Positions 47,901-54,971 of a stretch of 64,000 nt of DNA are shown in pieces. The position numbers were made by a program, and so were the translations under genes. The stretch comes from DASWUZ01 sp036401395 (GTDB lineage Bacteria; Acidobacteriota; Terriglobia; Terriglobales; Acidobacteriaceae). The notes beneath the pieces are model-generated. The model was not told where the DNA came from, did no database searches, and worked only from the letters and a program-made list of their open reading frames with translations. The stretch is from the NCBI GenBank assembly GCA_036401395.1, contig DASWUZ010000043.1, forward strand, positions 1 through 64,000, written 5' to 3'. Numbering within the stretch: the stretch's first letter is position 1; each line of letters begins with the position of its first letter.

Positions 47901-48203
47901 GAGGCTGCAATCGAGGCAGGAGAGCTGCGGCTGCGGCCGATCCTGATGACCTCATTTGCGTTTCTGCTGGGCGTACTTCCACTGGTCTTCGCCACCGGGG
48001 CCGGCAAGTTCGGACGGCACTCTGTGGGTACCACGATCGTCGGTGGAATGTTGCTTTCCACGGTTCTTAACCTTTTCTTTATCCCTGTCCTTTACGTAGT
48101 CCTTCAGACGTTGCTCTTTAAGATCACAGGTCGGCGTGATACGGGGATTCAACCGGGCGAGACGGGTCTTCGCACTCCGCTCGAAGAGACCACGGTAGCC
48201 TGA
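44991..48203 (+). CDS. RND multidrug efflux pump (AcrB/HAE1 family)
   Basis: 1070 residues from GTG 44991. N-terminus FVDFFIRRPVFATVCALLII, typical of the inner-membrane pump, with twelve membrane helices in two repeats. The proton-relay aspartates are in TGLVVDDAIVVIENV (about 405), and ARG-equivalent GLSAKNAILIVEFAEQLRE occurs in the second half. The porter-domain pattern PSEDQGYFIVVVQTPQG is also seen. Together with the adaptor it forms a drug or metabolite exporter; the outer-membrane component must be supplied from elsewhere. Confidence 0.95.
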   Translation: MFVDFFIRRPVFATVCALLIILAGAVVIPGLPISLYPELAPPQVTVSSNYIGANAQTVESAVTIPLEQQINGVEGMRYITSTSANDGSSTIDTFFQTGYDLNIAAVDVQNRVATAQGRLPQEIKNTGVSITKANSNFVLVLGFYSKDKSLSNLFISNYIDVYIRDALKRVPGVGEVLVFGERKYAMRVWLDPVRLAARNLTSADVVAALSEQNVEIPAGQLGQPPNDGHQAFQVAVRVVGRLTDPAEFNNIILKTTGNGIVLLKDVGHAELGAENYGSNLDYSGHEAIGVGIQQLSNANALDVAKKCRAVLQDLHKVFPPGIDYVIAVDTTAVVGDSIHEVLVTLIEAIVIVIVVIFLFLLDWRATIIPAVTIPVSLIGTFAFIKIFGFSINSLTLFGITLATGLVVDDAIVVIENVQRHISEGDNDSHHATSVAMAEVTSAVIATSLVLISVFVPVSFFPGTTGILYKQFSLTIAFAIAISAFNALTLSPALAAILLRSEEAKYRLFDWTHVSWISSGYAKFARGVDKGLARLGSAYASTINLVLRLRYLMVILFVAGLAATVFMYIHVPTGFVPSEDQGYFIVVVQTPQGASLSYTTQVCTAAERVLSQDPDIFGTFSVPGFSLTGGNAPNYGLIFAPLKPVDQRLGKGHGAAEIVARVSPKLFGVPGGLAIAFEPPAVQGIGSFGGFQFELQDSGRNTFGDIDKVVHQIVGASRGSKDLVRLYSSFTSNDPQVLVKIDREKAKSIGVPISQITSALQVYMGSAYVNDFDFNNRSYRVYVQADQQFRNTTGDMRQIYVRSDSGQMIPLDNIVSIEEASGPQVISHYNLYRSAEIDGSAAPGYSSSEGLTAMQKLAQQYMLQGMSYSWTGLALEEIESGGKTIIIFALALLVVYLTLSAQYESFALPLIILLAVPMAILGALGAVSLRGLPNDIYCQIGLVMLIGLSAKNAILIVEFAEQLREKGRSIAEAAIEAGELRLRPILMTSFAFLLGVLPLVFATGAGKFGRHSVGTTIVGGMLLSTVLNLFFIPVLYVVLQTLLFKITGRRDTGIQPGETGLRTPLEETTVA

Positions 48204-48397
48204 TCGCAGCCACAGACTGCCGGCTGTTGGGGCAGGCGTTGGCTCTTTCTCTGCAGACGTTTGCATGAAGACGGCTTGTGCATGAAGACGGCTTGAGCCG
48301 GAGCTTACGCTTGGAGTCAATGTAGAGGCGTGCGATACTTCAACGAGAGCCCTTGCGCTGCGTTGACGAGGCAAAGAGGCGATTCGTAAGACCTAAA

Positions 48398-48484
48398 GCC
48401 GGGATGGCGGAATTGGCAGACGCAGCGGACTCAAAATCCGCCGAGGGCAACCTCGTGGGGGTTCGACTCCCCCTCCCGGCACCA
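48398..48484 (+). tRNA. tRNA-Leu (anticodon CAA), CCA encoded
   Basis: Acceptor arms GCCGGGA and TCCCGGC pair perfectly. The anticodon stem GCGGA/TCCGC encloses CTCAAAA, so the anticodon is CAA. A long variable arm (GAGGGCAACCTC) is typical of leucine tRNA, and the T-arm is GGGGGTTCGACTCCCCC. The 3' CCA is in the DNA. It is the last core gene before island-like DNA, so its 3' end is a candidate integration site. Confidence 0.97.
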
Positions 48485-48511
48485 TGATTCTAAAAGCTTT
48501 ATAAGCGAAAC

Positions 48512-48538
48512 GGCCTCTCCAGAACGAGAGGCCATTTT
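48512..48538 (+). terminator. hairpin just after tRNA-Leu
   Basis: A perfect 8-base stem GGCCTCTC/GAGAGGCC (48512-48519 and 48526-48533) with loop CAGAAC, followed by ATTTTC. It is probably the tRNA transcript terminator and lies 28 bases past the tRNA. Confidence 0.6.
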
Positions 48539-48542
48539 CATT

Positions 48543-48566
48543 GGTGGCTGTTTTGGTGGCTGTTCG
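48543..48566 (+). repeat. tandem GGTGGCTGTT motif, candidate recombinase site
   Basis: GGTGGCTGTTTT (48543-48554) is followed at once by GGTGGCTGTTCG (48555-48566). The same 12 bases occur at 57483-57494, just upstream of the integrase, with an inverted near-copy at 57523-57534. This placement beside a tRNA and beside an integrase suggests arm-type binding sites of the recombinase; this is inference. Confidence 0.45.
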
Positions 48567-48658
48567 TTTCTCCGGCCCTCGGTTTTCTCGCCTGCTGCCT
48601 CGGCAACTAGTGACGTCCCTTCTTTTCAGACCGTTTCGGGCATTATCTTGGCGAGGCC

Positions 48659-48713
48659 ACCGAATCGCGCAACTAAACTTGCGATCGCGCAACCTTCGGT
48701 TGCGCGATTCGGT
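48659..48713. repeat. nested inverted repeat with alternative pairings
   Basis: ACCGAATCGCGCAAC (48659-48673) is perfectly complementary to GTTGCGCGATTCGGT (48699-48713). Inside, CGCGCAACC (48686-48694) pairs with GGTTGCGCG (48698-48706) across a 3-base loop. The right arm can pair with only one of the two at a time. No coding sequence overlaps it convincingly. Confidence 0.6.
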
Positions 48714-49153
48714 ATTCGTCGCCTCTTGCCTTGCTGTTCTCACCCCGCATACGTTTGTTCTGCCGATGAGAACTTGCCCGGGGAGCAGGTCGGTAATCGA
48801 TGAGTCCACATGGGTCTCCGCAACTGTCGGTCATGACGCCCGCGAAATTCATCAGTCGTCGCGCCGCACGACAGGCAGTTTGGGCGTTGGACCCTCTCGC
48901 GCACGTTGGACCCTAGCGAATGCCGACCTCATCTAGCGCGTGCAGGCGGAACCCCGTTCGCTCTGACGGACGTTATCGCAGGTCGTCCCCGCGATGCCTA
49001 TCTTCGACGAAAAATGCGACGCTGTTCAATTAGGTCGCTCAGTCACTTGCAATGCCTTGCCCAACGGGTCGGGTACGGCTTGACTTCTCGACTGAGATTT
49101 CAATGCAGGACGGCAGGTAAAGGCAGACCGACACATAGGGCCGCGATCCTGTG

Positions 49154-49187
49154 TCGATGAGTGCATCGGCGATAAATCACTCATCGA
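49154..49187. repeat. 10-base inverted repeat
   Basis: TCGATGAGTG (49154-49163) and CACTCATCGA (49178-49187), perfect, separated by 14 bases. It could be an operator or a structural relic; there is no nearby gene within 600 bases to the right. Confidence 0.45.
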
Positions 49188-49793
49188 GATCCGTTATCAA
49201 TCCCGACTACTCTAGTCGCGCCGTCGTTTTCGGTGTTCCGAACATCGAGACAACGAGACCGTGAGTTGGCCGGACAACCTTCGAGATTGCACTCTTGAGC
49301 TAACTGTTCTGGATGTAGACACTGCTTCTTCATATGCCCGGCGTCTGTCAGACTCAAGCAGGCTGAGAACACGCGATCCGACGATGATCTCGAAACTCGG
49401 AGGCGGTCAACAGCTTCTCGGCTTAGCACGTTTCCCGCCGCCTATCTGCGGCAGCGGCCGTTATCGTATTTCCTATCGCCGCACATCTTTGGAAAAGCCT
49501 AAGAGTCCAAATGGCGCGATTAACAAAATCAATCTTGCGCGAAACGAGTAGCTATGTTACGCTCACCGAGCTCTCCTTTGGGCTATCCGCTGTGTGTGTC
49601 AAGATCGAGCGATTAGAAATCGGTCGCGGCTTTTCTCGTATTGTTTAGGTTTGCTGACAGAGCTTGAACGACCTAAGAACATACATATTCAAGACCACGC
49701 CAGGGTTTTCGGCCTAGTTTCGTTTATGAACGTAGGCCTGCGTCATATTGATCCGGATTCCGACTCCATTCGTTTAGCAAGAGGAACTTTATC

Positions 49794-50267
49794 GTGCGCA
49801 AGAAGCAGACGAACAAGTCCAAACATCCGCCCGCCGCTATGGCGGCTGACAGTCCTTCCTCCGTGACCCCGAAATCTTCGCACGATCCTGACCAGCATGT
49901 CACGATTAGGCACAGTGCGAACGCAATCACCATTTCTTACAGCGATCCTGCGTTTGTCCTCCCGCACCTGCTAGACATCGCCTCACAATTTGCGGGCAGG
50001 CACTTTGCTTCCGCGTCGCTAACTTCCGACGATGACGTGCTGGGAACATCAGCAGCAAGACAAATCGTGCAGAAATGCGCGAACTCAGATTGCTGGGATT
50101 GCACGCTTGGTGATCTTAAGCTGGACTCAAACACATTTCAATCCTGTGTGTTCCAAGGGATCGAGGATGCTGGTTATTTTGAGGAGCGAACGAACATACC
50201 AGCAACGCAAAGCACGCAGCTTTACACGGTCGTCATGGCGATTCAAAACGCCAAAAAGAAGGTGTAA
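49794..50267 (+). CDS. island operon gene 1, unknown
   Basis: 157 residues from GTG 49794, with AGAGGAAC 7 bases upstream. Basic N-terminal tail (KKQTNKSKHPP), then TIRHSANAITISYSDPAF and a helical stretch (LPHLLDIASQFAGRHF). A Cys cluster sits at about 105-112 (KCANSDCWDCTLGD), possibly a small metal site. It ends in VVMAIQNAKKKV. No family recognised. One base separates it from the next gene, so they are translationally coupled. First of four tightly packed genes. Confidence 0.65.
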   Translation: MRKKQTNKSKHPPAAMAADSPSSVTPKSSHDPDQHVTIRHSANAITISYSDPAFVLPHLLDIASQFAGRHFASASLTSDDDVLGTSAARQIVQKCANSDCWDCTLGDLKLDSNTFQSCVFQGIEDAGYFEERTNIPATQSTQLYTVVMAIQNAKKKV

Positions 50268-50268
50268 G

Positions 50269-51477
50269 GTGAAGATAAACGCGCTTCTCCTGTTAGTCCT
50301 AATCTGCCACCTCTCCTACGCCGCGAAAACGAAGGTGGTCTTCCTTAATGTCGATCCGAGGACGCAGAGTGTAGAAGTCGTTCTTGACTCGCCCCCGCAG
50401 GGCGACTACCTCGATGGCTCGAAATATCATCTGGTCGGTATCAACTCGGCTTTACCCAATGGCGAGTTGCACTGGATAGCGCTTTCTGACGTGCAGATCA
50501 GTCCAACGGGAAAGATTGTCGTTCTGATTCCACAGAACCCTGCTGAGATCAAGGCCACGAAGCAGCTTATGCTCTTTGTTGCCTCAGAGCCGGCCGTCAC
50601 TCAGTCGAAATATGAGAAGAATCCAGCCAAGCCAACAGAAAAGCCGTCAAAAGCAAACTCTGACATCTATCTGAACGGGACGTACAGTCCCGCTATAAAT
50701 GGCGCGGCCCAGTATTCGATCGACACGTCCGTGGGTCTACTCTTCCCGCTCGCGCCGTCTTCCGAGACAAATTACGGCTCGGTTGGTTTTCTGGGAACGG
50801 TTAAAAGCGATAAGAGACCAACCGCCAATCCCGACAGTTATCGCTTTTTTGGGGTTTACCAACGCGTACTGAACAAAGAACCCCACTGGCCTCTTGAGGG
50901 TGTGCTCTTCATAGGCCTGATTGCCGGAGCGGAGTTTGACCGAAAAGCGAATAACGTCAATTTTATTTCGTCGCCAATACTCGATTTTCCGATCCGCCTG
51001 CGCGGGGAAATTCATAACAAAGGAAGCCTAGTTCCGGTGCTGACGCCGGAACTAGGCATGGAGATCGGCAATAACTTCACAAATGCGATCAATGCAAATG
51101 GGCAAGGATTCATCGCGCGAGGATTAGCCGGTGGCACTCTCGGTATCGACTTCAAGTCCAAACTGGCGTTTTTCAAAAGCGTTCATCTTGCAAGCACCTA
51201 CCGTGTGCGCATCCCGGCATTCGCTGAGGTTTACACCCGGACGGCAACCAACGCTGCCGGGAAGACTATCGACGTACCTGGCTTGTCCACGCAGGCGCGC
51301 CACTACATCAAGAATGAGCTCGATTTCGGGCTCTGGAAACCATTATCGTTCGCGATCACGCATGAATATGGAACGCTACCTCCGGCCTTTCGTCTTGTGG
51401 ACCAAAAGGTCTCTATCGGTTTCACACTTGCTCTGCAGCCCAAAGGAGATCTTCAGGGGCAGTTGACCGGAAAGTAG
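50269..51477 (+). CDS. island operon gene 2, exported, possibly beta-barrel
   Basis: 402 residues from GTG 50269, one base after the previous stop. The frame is open further upstream, but only this start gives a signal peptide (INALLLLVLICHLSYAA). An N-terminal domain (about 20-125) contains FLNVDPRTQSVEVVLDSPPQ and a linker rich in Lys, Pro and Ser. From about 130 on, alternating strands with aromatic and Gly residues (YLNGTYSPAINGAAQYSIDT, SYRFFGVYQRVL, LDFGLWKPLSFAITHEYG) suggest an outer-membrane barrel. The last residue is not aromatic, which is unusual for BAM substrates. Function unknown. Confidence 0.65.
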   Translation: MKINALLLLVLICHLSYAAKTKVVFLNVDPRTQSVEVVLDSPPQGDYLDGSKYHLVGINSALPNGELHWIALSDVQISPTGKIVVLIPQNPAEIKATKQLMLFVASEPAVTQSKYEKNPAKPTEKPSKANSDIYLNGTYSPAINGAAQYSIDTSVGLLFPLAPSSETNYGSVGFLGTVKSDKRPTANPDSYRFFGVYQRVLNKEPHWPLEGVLFIGLIAGAEFDRKANNVNFISSPILDFPIRLRGEIHNKGSLVPVLTPELGMEIGNNFTNAINANGQGFIARGLAGGTLGIDFKSKLAFFKSVHLASTYRVRIPAFAEVYTRTATNAAGKTIDVPGLSTQARHYIKNELDFGLWKPLSFAITHEYGTLPPAFRLVDQKVSIGFTLALQPKGDLQGQLTGK

Positions 51478-51485
51478 AGGTATCG

Positions 51486-51815
51486 GTGACCGCGAAGAAA
51501 TTCACATTAATCGGCCGAGCGCTGACCAATGAGGAGTTGGCTGCCATTCCCGTCAGTGCGCGATTCAGCAACCAACAAAGCGCCGCATGGAATGAACTTT
51601 CGCCCACCGACCTTATCAATGATGATGCCTTCCACAGCCTGGATCGACTCACCCTGCTCATGATGAGTTCTCTGCGCGTTCAATGCCCCGTCGGTCCTCA
51701 CGATGACCCCGGTCTCGATCTAGTTGTGCTCAGGGCCTGCAACATAGCAGCCGCAGGCAGTGTCGCAGTTCAATGCAGCCAAGGCCATTGGGCCGAATAT
51801 CCCTGTGGCAAGTGA
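51486..51815 (+). CDS. island operon gene 3, unknown
   Basis: 109 residues from GTG 51486, 8 bases after the previous gene. Begins TAKKFTLIGRALTNEELAAI, then SLDRLTLLMMSSLRVQCPVG. The C-terminal third has four Cys and a His (RACNIAAAGSVAVQCSQGHW then EYPCGK). No signal peptide or membrane helix. Not recognised. Gap to the next gene is 6 bases. Confidence 0.6.
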   Translation: MTAKKFTLIGRALTNEELAAIPVSARFSNQQSAAWNELSPTDLINDDAFHSLDRLTLLMMSSLRVQCPVGPHDDPGLDLVVLRACNIAAAGSVAVQCSQGHWAEYPCGK

Positions 51816-51821
51816 GGGTTC

Positions 51822-52613
51822 ATGAATGGTAACGATCAGCCGCGCGCCTTATCGCCCGACGAAGTTGAGATATTGAAAAAGTACCGCGACCTCTCCATGC
51901 CGGCCGCTCAACTTGCCGGACTGGATGAGTTCGCAAAATGGCTTTTTTCCTCGATTTCAGTGATCGGAACGCTTGCTGCGGGCTTCTCTACCGTCGCAGT
52001 AAAGTCTTTCAGTACGCGGAGCGCCGTTATCTTCTTCATTGCGATATCTCTGACAGGGCTGTCGCTCTTTCTGGCTGTCTGCCTCCGAACCATTCAGCCA
52101 AAGAAGGCAAACTACCAGAGTCTCGACGACATGTTACAAAAAGACGGCGAGGCGCTGAAATGGAAACAGATTTGCGCAGTCGGTGCGGGAGCGATCTTTG
52201 CGTTGGCTGTGCTGGTATCAGGCCTTTCGCCTCTCGCATCGGTCATCTTTCCAACCAATCCGCAAAGTTCGTTGCTCTACTCATACGGCAAGGAAGGCCT
52301 GAAAGCCAGCGCCTCATTCAAGACTGCTCCGCATACCGAGAGCGAGATGAAGTTGATTGCGCAAAAAACATCTGACAAGAACACCGTGGAGTCGTTGTTG
52401 TCTGCTCAAACAGTAAGCTCGGGCGATGATGGCTTTACGAAGCTGGAATTGAACGTCCCGACCATTCCTCCCGCCGCAACTGTTCTGAAAATCGACATAA
52501 CGTGCGACAAAGGAAAGCAGACAAGGCAGACAATCGTATTGAAGCTTTCTGTCGATGCGCCACCGTCTGTCGTCGATCAGACCGGCGGGAATGGCAAAGG
52601 CTGTGTTCTATGA
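51822..52613 (+). CDS. island operon gene 4, three-helix membrane protein
   Basis: 263 residues. Cytoplasmic N-terminal 38 residues (ending AAQLAGLDEFAKW), membrane helices at about 40-58 (LFSSISVIGTLAAGF), 66-88 (SAVIFFIAISLTGLSLFLAV) and 117-142 (ICAVGAGAIFALAVLVSGLS), then an extracytoplasmic or cytoplasmic C-terminal domain of about 120 residues with a beta-rich end (TKLELNVPTIPPAATVLKID). GAGGG precedes the ATG. Membrane proteins with short N-terminal regions followed by two helices occur in several defence systems, but no motif ties this one to any of them. Last gene of the four. Confidence 0.65.
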   Translation: MNGNDQPRALSPDEVEILKKYRDLSMPAAQLAGLDEFAKWLFSSISVIGTLAAGFSTVAVKSFSTRSAVIFFIAISLTGLSLFLAVCLRTIQPKKANYQSLDDMLQKDGEALKWKQICAVGAGAIFALAVLVSGLSPLASVIFPTNPQSSLLYSYGKEGLKASASFKTAPHTESEMKLIAQKTSDKNTVESLLSAQTVSSGDDGFTKLELNVPTIPPAATVLKIDITCDKGKQTRQTIVLKLSVDAPPSVVDQTGGNGKGCVL

Positions 52614-52994
52614 TCCTGCTGTCTCGGGCAACACTCAGCGACGATCTTGCAGTCGATGAAGGTGATGGAAGACAGAGAAGCAACGTGTCTTAAGCCCCCA
52701 TGATGAGTGACTCGGCGATTATGCACTACTCCAGAGTTGCTCCAGTCCTCGGGGCGTTCGCCGTTACTAAGCTGGTCTCGTCACCCAGCCGTGACAGCCT
52801 ATCCTGACTGGAAAGCGAAGTATGGAAGGCTGGAAGCAAAACAATCCGTGGTGCTCAAGGAAGAGAGCTTGGCAGGAGTGCGGGAACGCCTGAATCGCCT
52901 AGAGCAGGGAGGCAAGACGCACTTTCTCAGCAAGCCATTCTCGATGCGTGGCTGGCTACGCCGGAATGACATCACGACATGGCACCATGACGGA
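52614..52994 (+). other. 381-base gap with repeat copy and a possible gene remnant
   Basis: Contains the second copy of the 18-base repeat (52706-52723; first copy at 15535). A frame overlapping it (52707-53000) becomes protein-like only in its second half: LEAKQSVVLKEESLAGVRER and NRLEQGGKTHFLSKPFSMRG. It has no recognised family and lacks a plausible start, so it may be the 3' part of a broken gene. Confidence 0.35.
52706..52723 (+). repeat. second copy of the 18-base repeat
   Basis: AGTGACTCGGCGATTATG, identical to 15535-15552. The flanks do not match. It lies between the four-gene operon and the convergent DUF5131 gene. Confidence 0.5.
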
Positions 52995-53807
52995 CTATGA
53001 CATCGCTATCTGAACTAATGCCGAATGTTCGATGCCCCGCGCATGCTGTAACCGTACTGTGGTCGGTAATGTCGGGTTCTTGGTCCTCTTCGGGAAACCA
53101 TCATGCGTGCGTCCCCGCAGCGTGCGACCATGCATCTTTTTCCGGACGCCGCCCCATTGCTTGAAAAAGAACGGCACACCAGCAGCCTTGCACTGCTTCT
53201 GCAGGGAGATGACCCAAGACTCTGCCATCGGCCTTGCTCCGGGCCCGCTCTCGCCGCCCACGATTACCCACGAGATGCCGTCGAGGTTGAGTGTGCCGAC
53301 ATCCTCCAGCAGCGGCTCTACAGATAAAAAGCGAACGCCCGCCGGCGTCTCCTGCAGATCGGCGATGCGCGGCACTCCATGCTTTCGATTTTCGACGGAT
53401 ACGCCCCACCAGATGTGCTTCTCCGCCGCAGCTTCGCGAAGCGAGCCATTGAGCATTTTCTTCAGGCGATCAGGACGTTTCGTGAGGACCTGGTAGGTAT
53501 GCCACCGCGCCAACAGCATCGTCTCGACCACCTGCAGGATGAAGCTGTCAGGAACATCGGGATGAAAGAGATCGCTCATCGAATTCACAAAGATCATCTT
53601 CGGCTCGCTCCAACGCAGCGGTTCCCCCAGCTTTTCAGGAACCAGGCGAAGATCGAAGCCTTGACCGAACGGATGCCCTTCAACTCCCCGGAAACGCTCC
53701 GCTAAACGCTCCGCATAGCAGTGCTTGCAGCCGGGGCTAATCTTCGTGCAGCCTCGAACTGGATTCCACGTCGCGTCGGTCCATTCAATTTTCGATAGAG
53801 AAGACAT
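52995..53807 (-). CDS. DUF5131 (phage Gp37/Gp68-like) three-Cys protein
   Basis: 270 residues from ATG 53807, which has GGGAGTAGG upstream. The N-terminus SKIEWTDATWNPVRGC and the cysteine set CTKISPGCKHCYAERLAERF are the family signature, like a radical-SAM-type CxxxxxxCxxC. Then MIFVNSMSDLFHPDVP, HTYQVLTKRPDRL, HIWWGVSVEN, FLSVEPLLEDVG and VIVGGESGPGARPM, all conserved in Gp37/Gp68 proteins. Function is not established; radical SAM chemistry is inferred. Its start lies 5 bases beyond the stop of tcmP, its usual partner. Confidence 0.88.
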   Translation of the reverse strand: MSSLSKIEWTDATWNPVRGCTKISPGCKHCYAERLAERFRGVEGHPFGQGFDLRLVPEKLGEPLRWSEPKMIFVNSMSDLFHPDVPDSFILQVVETMLLARWHTYQVLTKRPDRLKKMLNGSLREAAAEKHIWWGVSVENRKHGVPRIADLQETPAGVRFLSVEPLLEDVGTLNLDGISWVIVGGESGPGARPMAESWVISLQKQCKAAGVPFFFKQWGGVRKKMHGRTLRGRTHDGFPKRTKNPTLPTTVRLQHARGIEHSALVQIAMS

Positions 53808-53811
53808 AGAC

Positions 53812-54678
53812 CTACTCCCAGACAAACTGCGATTGATCGGTGCCGTACTTCAGGACATCATCCCAGAACTTGTATGCGGTCTGGTGCCTTGAAAATAGAG
53901 CCAGGTAATACAGGCGCAAGTTTTTTTCGTCCGAACGGACCATTTTCATCTGGTCCAGATGCTGCTCGATATAGTTGAGCGTCTGCATGCTTCGGGAGAA
54001 TTCTGTGGCGAGGAACGGCATGAAGCTCTTGTTTGGCCTCGTATCGCTCTTCCAACGCAGCCGCCACTCAGTATTTCCCAACGCTTCGTCAATCTTTTGA
54101 TTATTTCCGTCGACGTAATGATCTTGGTTCCGATTGGCGTCCATCCCAACCGCGAGAAGCACAAGGAAGTCAATAAATGATGACGAAAGCTTGCGAAGAG
54201 TCTCAAATTCGAGGCCGAAATCGAACGGGTCTATGAGGCAAAGACTGAGCACCTTGTTCGTTGCCGATGCTCTCGGAATCGCCGCGCGAATCTGTTCGAT
54301 ATTGTCGTCGCAGCTTCCAGAAATAAAGGTAACGTCAGCTTTCGGAGCAATGCGCTTCCCCCGGACCTTCAAAGCCTCGAGCAGTTCCCCGTCATCCTCG
54401 CAAAATATGTATTTGTCGAAGGGATTCGCCACCTTCAGGGCAATCAGCGGTGAGCCGATCAGGATCGTATCCGTACCCTTAAGCCGACCATAGCCGGCTC
54501 CCGCATACAGATCGATGTAAACACGTTGATGCCACTTATGCTTCATGCCCGTGGCGAACAGCTCGTCATACAAAGAAATCAGGCGGTACTTGGTCTCTGC
54601 CCAACGTCGAATCTCCGGACAGGCAAGCCCGTCGTCTTCTACACGGATTTGAACTTCCTCGGCAGCCATAATGTGCAT
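53812..54678 (-). CDS. tcmP: three-Cys-motif partner protein TcmP
   Basis: 288 residues from ATG 54678, with GGAGAG 7 bases upstream; the frame is open to ATG 54693. Conserved WAETKYRLISLYDELFATGM, VYIDLYAGAGYGRL (about 60-73, a methyltransferase-like glycine-rich loop), FCEDDGELLEAL, SLCLIDPFDFGLEFETL and FIDFLVLLAVGMD. This is the TcmP family, defined by its pairing with three-Cys proteins such as the gene just downstream. The fold looks like a SAM-dependent methyltransferase. The biological role is unknown. Confidence 0.87.
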   Translation of the reverse strand: MHIMAAEEVQIRVEDDGLACPEIRRWAETKYRLISLYDELFATGMKHKWHQRVYIDLYAGAGYGRLKGTDTILIGSPLIALKVANPFDKYIFCEDDGELLEALKVRGKRIAPKADVTFISGSCDDNIEQIRAAIPRASATNKVLSLCLIDPFDFGLEFETLRKLSSSFIDFLVLLAVGMDANRNQDHYVDGNNQKIDEALGNTEWRLRWKSDTRPNKSFMPFLATEFSRSMQTLNYIEQHLDQMKMVRSDEKNLRLYYLALFSRHQTAYKFWDDVLKYGTDQSQFVWE

Positions 54679-54784
54679 TGTAGGTCTCTCCACAGGCGCC
54701 CGTCGTCCATGGATTTTCCCTGTCCCTCTTTAGTCAACGTAATGCGAGGGTGAGGCTGCCGACCGTACCGGTCTGTTGCGGCGA

Positions 54785-54790
54785 TATAAT
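54785..54790 (+). promoter_or_regulatory. candidate TATAAT -10 element
   Basis: A consensus TATAAT in the gap between divergent tcmP and the DUF3800 gene, pointing right. It is 13 bases before the ATG of a 40-codon frame and about 180 bases before the DUF3800 start. No -35 box at 17 bases is convincing. Confidence 0.35.
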
Positions 54791-54803
54791 CGTCTGACGC
54801 GAT

Positions 54804-54926
54804 ATGACTACGTTTCCCCGGTATGAGCTGCTTTTTGACCTCACGCTCAAAGCGTTGAGCGCTATCGGCGACTCCGACTCCATCGAAAAGACCTACGATA
54901 AGTTCTTCGAACTCGATACGGTTTGA
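54804..54926 (+). CDS. possible 40-residue peptide
   Basis: Reads MTTFPRYELLFDLTLKALSA and ends IGDSDSIEKTYDKFFELDTV. The composition is protein-like, with an acidic helical second half, and a TATAAT box lies just upstream. There is no Shine-Dalgarno. The opposite strand is also open (54639-55064), overlapping both neighbouring genes, so one of the two is chance. It sits between tcmP and the DUF3800 gene. Low certainty. Confidence 0.3.
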   Translation: MTTFPRYELLFDLTLKALSAIGDSDSIEKTYDKFFELDTV

Positions 54927-54971
54927 TCGGAGACAGCTGAGTCGCAAGTGTAGTGCCCGGAGAAAAACACT

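Larger units (their letters stand above)
48567..49793 (+). other. about 1.2 kb of gene-poor DNA at the island edge
   Basis: No frame here looks like a real protein on either strand; the longest (49261-49551) has no family-like pattern. The stretch contains a nested inverted repeat (48659-48713) and a second one (49154-49187). It is less GC-rich than the core and has a decayed look. The promoter of the operon starting at 49794 should lie at its right end, but I cannot place it firmly. Confidence 0.45.

Noticed and set aside
48393..48809. Minus-strand frame ending in a GGGVEPPRGCPRR-type segment
   Set aside because: This is the well-known spurious protein made by reading the complement of a leucine tRNA; the DNA here is the tRNA-Leu gene.
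49261..49551. 96-codon frame at the island edge
   Set aside because: No family-like pattern, poor start context, surrounding DNA looks non-coding.
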